From contig CBDFLL010000001.1 in the NCBI GenBank assembly GCA_965249205.1, positions 124,001-188,000 on the forward strand: 64,000 nucleotides of DNA. The letters are read 5' to 3'. This DNA is from JAQBVV01 sp965249205. Lineage in GTDB: Bacteria; Acidobacteriota; Vicinamibacteria; Vicinamibacterales; UBA2999. The notes beneath the pieces are model-generated. The model ran no database searches, had not been told where the DNA came from, and saw nothing but the letters and a program-made list of their open reading frames with translations. Positions 32,870-40,420 of the stretch are shown in pieces. Made by a program: the position numbers and the translations under genes. Positions within the stretch are counted from its first letter, which is position 1, and each line of letters opens with the position of its first letter.

Positions 32870-34173
32870 ATGCCGGGAGACGGTCGCCGAAAGCCACTCT
32901 ATACGATCCTGTACGTTCAGGTCATCATCGCGATCACGATCGGCGTGGTGCTCGGATACGTTGCGCCTGACACCGGCGCTGCGATGCGGCCGCTCGGGGA
33001 CGGCTTCATCAGGCTGGTCAGAATGATGATTGCCCCGATCATCTTCTCCGTGGTCGTGGTCGGCATCGCGAAGATCGGAGACCTGAAGGCCGTCGGTCGA
33101 ATTGGCATCAAGGCCCTCGTGTACTTTGAAGTGATTTCGACCCTGGCCCTCGTCATCGGCCTGGTGGTCGTCAACATCCTCCAACCAGGCGCCGGAATCA
33201 ACGCTGATCCGGCCTCACTCGATCCAGACGCGGTATCGGCCTACGCGACGAGCGCCGAGAACCTGAGCACCGTCGATTTCCTGCTGAACATCATCCCGAC
33301 GACTGTGGTTGGCGCCTTCGCCACCGGCCAGATTCTGCAGGTGCTGCTATTTTCAGTGATGTTCGGCGTCGCACTGCTTCAGCTCGGCGAACGCGGCCGA
33401 CCGCTCGTGTCCCTCATCGAGCAGTTCTCGCATGGTCTGTTTCGGATGATCCACATGATCATGCGGGTCGCCCCAATCGGCGCGTTCGGTGCGATGGCGT
33501 TCACGATCGGCCGCTACGGCATCGGGACGCTGCTGCAGCTCGGCCAGATGATGGCCGGCGTGTACCTCACCTGCGCGATGTTCGTCTTCGTCGTGCTGGG
33601 TGGTGTGTGCCGTCTGGCGGGCTTCAGCGTCTGGAAGTTCCTGAAGTACATCAGGGAGGAGATCGTCATCACGATCGGGACCTCCTCATCGGAAGCGGTT
33701 CTGCCGAGGCTGATGGCCAAGCTCGAGCGCCTGGGCTGCTCGAAGCCGGTGGTCGGCCTGGTCGTCCCGACGGGCTACTCGTTCAATCTGGATGGCACAT
33801 CTATCTACATGACCATGGGGGCCATCTTTATCTCGCAAGCGACAAACACGCCGCTGTCGATGTCGCAGCAACTGGCGCTGCTGGGCGTGGCGATGCTGAC
33901 GTCCAGGGCAGCGCCGCATTGACCGGTGGGGCCTTCGTGACTCTCGCCGCGACGCTCTCGGCGTTTCCGATCGTCCCGGTCGCCGGGCTGGCGCTGCTGA
34001 TCGGGATCGATCGCTTCATGTCGGAGGCGCGCGCCCTCACGAACCTCATCGGCAATGGCGTCGCAACGGTCGTCATCGCACGATGGGAAGGCGCGCTGGA
34101 CGTCAACAGGATGAATCGTCTGTTGAACGGCGAGCCGGTCGAAGAGCACGCACCAGCAGAGCAGGCGATCTAG
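32870..34173 (+). pseudogene. dctA: C4-dicarboxylate:cation symporter (DctA/GltP family), one-base frameshift
   Basis: Inner-membrane symporter for succinate, fumarate, malate and similar acids. ATG 32870 follows GGAGGCGGAGGAACTGAC. The first frame runs through TM segments (VQVIIAITIGVVLGYV...), TIGTSSSEAVLPRLMAKLE, PTGYSFNLDGTSIYMTMG and stops at 33922. The second frame then gives FVTLAATLSAFPIVPVAGLA, GIDRFMSEARALTNLIGNGVA. One missing A in GTCCAGGGC (33901-33909) explains it: restoring LTSKGSAALTG gives 1305 nt and 434 aa. It may be a true mutation or a sequencing/assembly error. It is divergent from tarD. Confidence 0.9.
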
Positions 34174-34378
34174 TGCCGCGCGTCTGCTGAAGGCGACTCT
34201 GCAACTCTCGCCCTTCGCGTTCTGACATCGGGCGGCTCGCCGAGGTCACATAGAGATCGGTTGGTGCCGAGCTGATGTCCGCCGACCCAGACGGAGCTGA
34301 TCTGCCGGGTGTCGAGGATGTCCTTGAGCGGGTTGGCGTCCAGCGCCCCGGCGGACAGCATCCTGTCGCCGAGTCCTA
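34170..34378 (-). pseudogene. amidohydrolase C-terminal relic between two CTAG sites
   Basis: The leftward frame GDRMLSAGALDANPLKDILD, TRQISSVWVGGHQLG is the C-terminal strand pair of metal-dependent amidohydrolases (LDANPLxDIxxTRxIxxVWVxGxxL), without the catalytic barrel. It is bounded by the CTAG of the dctA stop (34170-34173) and the CTAG at the stop of the next leftward gene (34376-34379). It resembles the corresponding region of the amidohydrolase at 44949 (VLGANPLDNIDNTRAIERVM) only in general family terms. Confidence 0.5.
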
Positions 34379-35110
34379 GTTACCGGGCGCCGCCTGCGCT
34401 GCACCGGCACCAGCGCCTCGACCGCCGCCAACAACAGCACCGCCGGCAGTAGGCCTCGGATAGAGCCCCATCCCGTGGTACGTGTTGGAGTAGAGCATGT
34501 CGTAGCGCACCCCGTTCCCCTCTGCGTCGATCCACCCCAGCGATTGCTGGAACAGGCCCGGCTCCGGGTATCCGGCTGGCACCGTGCCGTCCATGATGTA
34601 GAGCTTGTGCTCGTGCATCGCGACGTAGGCGGACGTGCGGGACCCATCGGCGTTGGTCAGGTTCAAGGCATGTCCTTCAACCCTGTCCTGCCATTCCCAG
34701 GACAGCAAGGTCACCTCCGCGGCGGCACGAACCAACTGGGACGTGGCCCACATCATCGCACTCCGCTCGTCGTGCTTCCAGTACCCGTTACCGATGTCGT
34801 CGCTGTCGTTCTTGCGGCACTGCGCGTTCCCGGATTCACACGTCTCGGAACGTGCATTGCCCAGGGCCCCAAGACCGGTGTAATCAACAACGGTCATCGT
34901 GTAACGCCCGGGAGCCCTCTCGGCGCTGTACACGCGCGCCGGAAGCACGTAGTCCAGGACCGTCGTATAGGTCGTCTCGGTGATCGTCGGCGTGCCCGGG
35001 AAGTTCACCTCAAACGCGTCTTCCAGGCTTTGATACAACTCCCACTCCTGGGCAGCCGCGGGTGCTGCCATCGGGAGTAGCAGCGCGAGAACGAATGCGG
35101 TCATACGCAT
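34376..35110 (-). CDS. secreted protein of unrecognised family, paralogue 1
   Basis: 244 aa with signal peptide MRMTAFVLALLLPMAAPAAA. The mature region shares a pattern with the products at 50615 and 51673: aromatic/acidic start EWELYQSLEDAFEVNFPGTP, then DYVLPARVYSAE, TMTVVDYTGLGALGNARSE, GNGYWKHDERSAMMWA, HEHKLYIMDGTVP and VRYDMLYSNTYHGMG. A Cys pair lies in SETCESGNAQCRKN. The tail is Gly/Ala rich. No catalytic motif is evident; probably periplasmic. The TAG stop is in CTAG, next to an amidohydrolase relic. Confidence 0.75.
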   Translation of the reverse strand: MRMTAFVLALLLPMAAPAAAQEWELYQSLEDAFEVNFPGTPTITETTYTTVLDYVLPARVYSAERAPGRYTMTVVDYTGLGALGNARSETCESGNAQCRKNDSDDIGNGYWKHDERSAMMWATSQLVRAAAEVTLLSWEWQDRVEGHALNLTNADGSRTSAYVAMHEHKLYIMDGTVPAGYPEPGLFQQSLGWIDAEGNGVRYDMLYSNTYHGMGLYPRPTAGGAVVGGGRGAGAGAAQAAPGN

Positions 35111-35149
35111 GGCGTCTTTCCTCTCCTGTGACTTCCTTCGCGGGGACGG

Positions 35150-35266
35150 CTACCTGACGGGCAGGCCCGCCTCCGCGTCCTCGACATAGCCCCCGGGCAG
35201 CGCGCGCGCCAGCGCCAGGGCGAGCTTCCGTATGCGAGGGGCATCCTCAACGATCAGTGTTCGCAT
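35150..35266 (-). pseudogene. response-regulator receiver domain remnant
   Basis: A 38-codon leftward frame reads MRTLIVEDAPRIRKLALALA, then RALPGGYVEDAEAGLPVR and stop. The first 15 residues match the start of OmpR-type receiver domains (MRxLIVEDEPRI) including the acidic ED pair, but the phospho-acceptor strand and everything beyond are absent. It is too short to fold and looks like a decayed 5' fragment. The remaining DNA up to 35424 holds no other recognisable feature besides the upstream region of the cytochrome gene. Confidence 0.5.
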
Positions 35267-35424
35267 GATTCACGGCTGTGGTGCCCAATGGATACACCAG
35301 AATCGCCGTCAAGGCCAGATCCTTCTGTGTACGTCATCGTCCCGTAACTTGTGTAGTGCCAGCCTCTATGAACGCGGCGTGACATTGACCACGCGAAACT
35401 GCTACTAATGACGCCGGAGGCCAC

Positions 35425-36441
35425 ATGAAAAGATATCGAGCGTCGCTGCTCGCGTTGGTCGCGATCGCGGTCGCCGCCGTTGTCGTCAGCGGCCAGGAGG
35501 GGCCGCCGCCCTGGGCGTACGGCTTTTCCGAAGCGGGGACCGAACCCGCGGCGCCCCCGTGCTCGCAGGACTCGAAACCGATGGCTTGCGCGCATTCCGG
35601 CGAGCCCCATACCGCTACCGACGTGGATTACAACGTGCCGGAGTCCGATCTGACGTTCAACGAAGCCCAGGTCTACGACAACTACGGGCCGGCCGACTGG
35701 AATCCAGACGACCACCCGCCGATGCCCGACATCGTCGCGCACGGTCGCGAAAGCGACACGCTCCGCGCGTGCGGCGTCTGCCACTATCCCAGCGGGATGG
35801 GCAAGCCCGAAAACGCGTCGCCCGCCGGCCTGCCCGCGGCATACGTGCTTCAGCAGCTCGACGCCTTCAGGGAGGGTACCCGCAGGAGCGCCGAGCCGAG
35901 GAAGGCCAACTACAACGAAATGATTCAGATCGCGCGCCACCTGACCGACGCGGAGATGCAGGAAGTCGCCGAGTACTACGCCTCGATCGAACGACGGCAG
36001 TGGATCAGGGTTGTCGAGACAGAAACAGTGCCGAAAACGGGCCATACACAGAACGGCCTGTTCTTCCCGCTCCCAGGTGATGAGACCGAGCCGCTCGGCA
36101 GCCGCATCATCGAAGTGCCAGAAGCACCTGAGCTGACCTTGACGCTGCGCGCGCCGCGGTCAGGCTTCGTCGCCTACGTGCCCGTTGGCAGCATCGCACG
36201 CGGGGAAACGCTCGTCACCACCGGCGGAGGCAAAACAGTGCAGTGCACCCTCTGCCACGGCGAGGACCTGCAAGGCGTCGCGGAGGTCCCGGGCATTGCC
36301 GACCGCCCGGCGAGTTACATCGTCAGACAGCTCTACGACATGCAGGCCGGTACGCGCGAAAGCGAGATGATGGCGCCGGTCGTCGCGAATCTGGACATTG
36401 ACGACATGATCGCGATCACCGCGTATCTCGCATCGAAATAG
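35425..36441 (+). CDS. secreted diheme cytochrome c
   Basis: 338 aa with signal peptide MKRYRASLLALVAIAVAAVV. Two heme-binding sites: CGVCH (residues ~116-120) and CTLCH (~274-278). Each is followed by a typical cytochrome c class I helix pair (ASYIVRQLYDMQAGTRES and AYVLQQLDAFREGTRRS). Possible axial Met ligands include those in NEMIQIARHLTD and EMMAPVVANLD. It is an electron carrier in the periplasm; no fused dehydrogenase domain is present. The zinc alcohol dehydrogenase downstream is convergent. Confidence 0.9.
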   Translation: MKRYRASLLALVAIAVAAVVVSGQEGPPPWAYGFSEAGTEPAAPPCSQDSKPMACAHSGEPHTATDVDYNVPESDLTFNEAQVYDNYGPADWNPDDHPPMPDIVAHGRESDTLRACGVCHYPSGMGKPENASPAGLPAAYVLQQLDAFREGTRRSAEPRKANYNEMIQIARHLTDAEMQEVAEYYASIERRQWIRVVETETVPKTGHTQNGLFFPLPGDETEPLGSRIIEVPEAPELTLTLRAPRSGFVAYVPVGSIARGETLVTTGGGKTVQCTLCHGEDLQGVAEVPGIADRPASYIVRQLYDMQAGTRESEMMAPVVANLDIDDMIAITAYLASK

Positions 36442-36486
36442 CGCGCCGGTCCGAATCGGTGGGCGGCGACCCTCTCCTGTTCGGCG

Positions 36487-37611
36487 CTACCCGCTGACGA
36501 CCTGCGGCTTGACGACGACCTTGATCGCTCCATCGATTCTCTCACGGGAGTACCGAAGCGCCGTGGGTAGCTCGTCCAGGGCGAACGTATGCGTGTGCAC
36601 AGGCGACGCGTCGATCTTCTGCTGCGCCATCAATGAGGCGGCCCGACGCACCGCGCTCTGCCCCTCACCGCGGATCCCGAAGAGATAGATGTTGTTGGTG
36701 ACGATGTGTTCGACATCGACCAGCGCGGGCTTGTGCGCAAAGGCGGCAAGACATACCCGCCCGCCGCGCGAGACCATCTTGACCGCCTCGTTGACGGCAT
36801 CGGGCGCACCGGAGCACTCGACGACGTAGTGCACGCCGCGCCCTCCGTTGAGCCGACGCACCGCCTCGACCACAGGCTCGTTGGAAGCATTGATCAGGTG
36901 ATCGGCGCCCAGCCGCTGTCCCGTCTCGAGTCGGTCATCGCGAATGTCAGTGAGGATCACCGGGCTCGCGCCGAGCGCCTTGCCCACCGCGACAACCAGG
37001 AGGCCGATCGGCCCGGCACCGGTGACCACCAGAGCCTGGCCTGCTACGAGCCCGCCGAGCACGTCCAGCCCGTAGATGGCGGTGCCCGCCGTGACGATCA
37101 GCGTCGCCAGCTCGTCGCTCAGGCTGTCGGCCACCCGCACCAGTGTGTTGACGTGGTTGACAGCGTACTGGGCGAAGCCACCATCGGTCGTAAACCCGTT
37201 GGCACGGTGCCCCTTGTTGTACTCGCCCTCGTTCTGCCCGTAGTTCAGGCACGACGTGTACATGCCCTGTCGGCAGCGTTCGCAGCGACCGCAACCGGCA
37301 TGGATCTCGACCGCGATCCGCTCGCCCACGGCATACTCGTCGACCGTGGACCCCAGGGCGACGACCGTCCCCATGTACTCGTGGCCTGGCGTGAAGTTTC
37401 TGTTGAACGGCAGCTCGCCGCCAGGGAGTCCAGGGGGGCCATGGTGGATGATCTCCAGGTCGGTGGCGCAAATCGCGCACGCGTCGATGCGCACCAGCAC
37501 CTCCGCAGGTCCCGGTCGCGGCACGGGCTTGTCCACGAGCGTCAGTTGACCCGGGTCTCCTAGGATCCACGCCTTCATCGTGTCGGGAACTTCGGTCTTC
37601 GTCTTTGGCAT
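36487..37611 (-). CDS. zinc-dependent medium-chain alcohol/polyol dehydrogenase
   Basis: 374 aa MDR-superfamily enzyme. The catalytic zinc region is CAICATDLEIIHHG and GHEYMGTVVALG. The structural zinc Cys4 lobe is GCGRCERCRQGMYTSC. The nucleotide fold is VVTGAGPIGLLVVAVGKALG with an acidic TDIRDDR, pointing to NAD. Sorbitol, threonine and galactitol dehydrogenases share this layout, and the actual substrate is not decidable from sequence. It sits alone between a cytochrome c gene and the selenoprotein candidate. Confidence 0.87.
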   Translation of the reverse strand: MPKTKTEVPDTMKAWILGDPGQLTLVDKPVPRPGPAEVLVRIDACAICATDLEIIHHGPPGLPGGELPFNRNFTPGHEYMGTVVALGSTVDEYAVGERIAVEIHAGCGRCERCRQGMYTSCLNYGQNEGEYNKGHRANGFTTDGGFAQYAVNHVNTLVRVADSLSDELATLIVTAGTAIYGLDVLGGLVAGQALVVTGAGPIGLLVVAVGKALGASPVILTDIRDDRLETGQRLGADHLINASNEPVVEAVRRLNGGRGVHYVVECSGAPDAVNEAVKMVSRGGRVCLAAFAHKPALVDVEHIVTNNIYLFGIRGEGQSAVRRAASLMAQQKIDASPVHTHTFALDELPTALRYSRERIDGAIKVVVKPQVVSG

Positions 37612-37802
37612 TCGCTACTCTCCGCACGAAACGACACCCGCGGCTTCTCCGCGTGGTGGGTCACGTTAGCGCGTAACTATAGCAACCCGGCGCCCCACGT
37701 TGAGGACACCGGCGCACCGCCGCTGGCAATCTCAATACCGCGGAAGCGAACTTGAGGGGAGTGACGAAATAGGTGAAAAGCTCGCGTCCCGGAGCGTCCC
37801 GA

Positions 37803-39077
37803 TCAGGGTTCGAACACGGGGAACACGAGGTCGGCGGCCGGCACCGGGATGCTGAAGCGCACGCGTTCCGGCAGGTAGCAGACCGTCTCGCTGCAGGCCT
37901 GGTAGTTCACTTCGACGTCGAGAGTCACCTCCTTTAGCGGGGGAAACCCCATGCGCCTTCGAAAATCGGACAGGTCGTCCCACGCTGCCGTTCGTATCAC
38001 CGGCACAGCGACATCGACGACTCCTTCGTAGGTGTTCAACGTCACGCCGAGCGCCGGGAACGCTCGCGGCGTCGTCGGAGGATAGATCGGCTCGCCGATG
38101 CGGATCCCTTCCGACGGTCTCAGCGTGGCGGTTGTGGCGTGGAAACCGTCAGGGACCGGCTCGCCGTAGACATGCAGCCCGTCGGCCAGCTCAATGCGCA
38201 CGTGCAGTGTATTGGCGACTTCCAGCTTCATATCCTTGCCGGCGAAGAAAGCCGAGATCTCCGCCCGGCTCGCACTACGCGTCGCATCCGGTGATTCCGG
38301 GCGAGCCACCGAGCGCCCCAGCGCCTTGTCGAGGATCGTCGTCGGCGAGGTACGCGTCGCGTAGTGCCGATTGAAGAACTTCTCGGTCACGACGCCGGAC
38401 TCGTCAACAACGTAAGTCCCGGGGTAGGGGATGCCGTAGTACGGCCATGCGCGTGAATCCCCCGGATCGATGATGGTGTTCAGGATTCCGAGACGGCGAA
38501 TGACCGCAGAACCGACATCGGACAACAGATCGTAGGTGATGTCGTACCGGTCGGCGAAGCGTGCGAGCGCGGGCTCGGGGTCGTAGCTGACGACAAACAC
38601 TTCGAACCCTTCCGCCCTGAACTCGTCAACCCGACTTTGCAGCTCGACCAGCTGCGTCATGCAATACGATCACCACACGGCGGATCGGACGAACGCCACC
38701 ACGGCTTTGCGTCCGGCGCGGTCCCTGTGAAAATCGATCAGCGCGCCGCGCTGGTTGGAAAGCGCGAAGTCGGGGAACCGCTCGCCGAGGGCTGGTCCGG
38801 TGGGGAAATCGTCGGTCGCCGGATAAACGCGGGCCGGGTGATCGATGGGGATGTCGGGCACGGTGAGGTCAAGATCATCGGTGAAGGTCTTCCCGGGATC
38901 CCTGACAGCCTCGTGAGCCCCGCGCACGGTGCCCGCGGCTTGCGCCGCGGTCCGGTCCTGCGCATGGCCAACGGCGCCCGGCCACGCGACGCCCACCGCC
39001 ACAGCGGCTGCCACGGCGGCTGTCACGACCGCCGCCACGACCACTGTGACGACCCGACAGACCGTCATCCTCGTCAT
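37803..39077 (-). CDS. candidate selenoprotein: peroxiredoxin-like domain (UxxC) fused to a DsbD-alpha-like domain
   Basis: Two abutting same-frame segments form one 424-aa protein if TGA at 38672-38670 is read as selenocysteine (U136). The N-terminus has an export/membrane segment (VVAAVVTAAVAAAVAVGVAW). Residues ~90-260 are an AhpC/TSA-type redoxin fold (LGERFPDFALSNQRG, KAVVAFVRSAVW-U-SYC-MTQLVELQ, VFVVSYDPEPALARFA, YPGTYVVDESGVV). The usual form of this site in cysteine homologues is WCPYC, so TGA replaces the first catalytic Cys. The C-terminal part has LDVEVNYQACSETVCYLPER, like the redox loop of the DsbD periplasmic alpha domain. Expected to be a periplasmic thiol peroxidase or oxidoreductase. 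The sel genes are outside the window. Confidence 0.83.
38639..38655 (-). promoter_or_regulatory. candidate bacterial SECIS hairpin
   Basis: On the coding strand GCAGCT-GGTCG-AGCTGC forms a perfect 6-bp stem with a 5-nt loop. The loop starts 20 nt after the TGA codon, inside the 16-37 nt range described for bacterial SECIS elements, and begins with the guanines expected for SelB recognition. It lies within the coding sequence, as bacterial SECIS elements do. Confidence 0.72.
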
Positions 39078-39166
39078 GCTCGATCCCCCAGCAAAGGTTG
39101 CGCCCGGTCGGCAGCTCCGGCGACATCAGCCGCCGAGCTACCGCCAGCGAAACTACGCTAACGCGA

Positions 39167-40183
39167 TCAGTTCGAGGCCATCGCGGCGATCCTGGCTCTG
39201 GAGCACTCCACCATGATCGTCAGATAGCGGCCGAACTGCTCGTTGTCATAGAGCAACGGGTGGGCCGCGTTGGGATTCTCGGCCGCCGCCTCCATCGCCT
39301 CCTGTGTCTGGCCGTAGAAGATATCGGGGTGGCCGTTGAGCACCGCGTGCACGCCCATGGTTCTGGCCTCGTTCAGCACACGTTCGAGACCAACCAGGTC
39401 CTCGGGGGTCGGAGTCTGCAGCACGCCGCTCAGCAGCAAGACGGTGTCTGAGGCGCCGTTGTGCGTCACCGGAATGAAGAACCCCAGCGAACCGGCTGTA
39501 TGCCCCGGCGTCACCGCGAGCGTCACTGTCGTGTCACCCAGCGTCACCTTCTGACCATGCGTCACCTCTACGTCCCGAGTCGGCCTCGGCCGGTCAGGAC
39601 GGGGGTTGGCGAAGGACAGGTCCCAGTCAGCCGCCGTCATCATGATCTCGGCGTCCGGGTAGGTGTCCTGGATATACGAGACTCCGCCGACATGGTCGTT
39701 ATGACCATGCCCGACGAGTACGTGCTTGATCTCGGCGGGGTCGAGGCCCATCTTCGTCAACCCGGGTATGACGATCTCCTCGGCTTCCTGCGGGCTGTTC
39801 AACGCATCGATGAGAATGATGCCGTCACTGGTCGAAATCGCCCAGGACCCCACGTCGGTGAACCCGAAGTAATACAGGTTGTCGAACACGCGAATAGGCT
39901 CGACCTGCACGCGCGGTGCCCGTGTCTGCCCCGCCGCCTCCACCAGAAGCGCCGGCCGCTGGGGCCCCAGGGCCGTGCACGTCCGCTCGAACTCATTCAT
40001 CAAACCAGGTGCGGCCGCCGCCCTCGCCGCCGCGATGTGCCGCTGCCCCTCCGTCGAGTTCGCCCACTGACTGTCCGTCGGATACCGTGGGGGTTGGTTA
40101 CCCTGCTGGGCGGCACCCGGCAGATCAGCGATCAGGATCGCGCACACAGCGACAACGACTCCGGCAGATAGTCTCTTCAGCAT
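39167..40183 (-). CDS. secreted metallo-beta-lactamase-fold protein (subclass B3-like)
   Basis: 338 aa from ATG 40183, preceded by GAGGAGAACCA. It has a signal peptide (MLKRLSAGVVVAVCAILIADLPGAA). Zinc site: HGHNDHVGG (HxHxDH), TPGHTAGSLGF and NGHPDIFYG. The order and spacing are those of subclass B3 metallo-beta-lactamases and related secreted hydrolases. Whether it hydrolyses beta-lactams is unknown; many environmental relatives do not. It is a paralogue of the protein at 47215 (shared FDNLYYFGFTD/FDNMWYVGPTS, STSDGIILID and LGDTT motifs). Confidence 0.85.
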   Translation of the reverse strand: MLKRLSAGVVVAVCAILIADLPGAAQQGNQPPRYPTDSQWANSTEGQRHIAAARAAAAPGLMNEFERTCTALGPQRPALLVEAAGQTRAPRVQVEPIRVFDNLYYFGFTDVGSWAISTSDGIILIDALNSPQEAEEIVIPGLTKMGLDPAEIKHVLVGHGHNDHVGGVSYIQDTYPDAEIMMTAADWDLSFANPRPDRPRPTRDVEVTHGQKVTLGDTTVTLAVTPGHTAGSLGFFIPVTHNGASDTVLLLSGVLQTPTPEDLVGLERVLNEARTMGVHAVLNGHPDIFYGQTQEAMEAAAENPNAAHPLLYDNEQFGRYLTIMVECSRARIAAMASN

Positions 40184-40420
40184 TGGTTCTCCTCGTTCCA
40201 GTCAAACGCCCGACAGGGACATGCGCCCAGGCTCGGGCGCCGCGCTGGGCGTCGGCATCCGATCCGCACGCGGCCACATCATAGTCCGCTGCGGCGTCGG
40301 CTTCAATGCGTCTGATCGAGGCGCCGAACGAGGTAGTATGCTCACGGCACGCGGCGGGGGTCGGCCCCCAGGCGGCGGGTTCCGCAACTCCTGCGGGCCC
40401 GGAAACGCGAGACCGGAACC

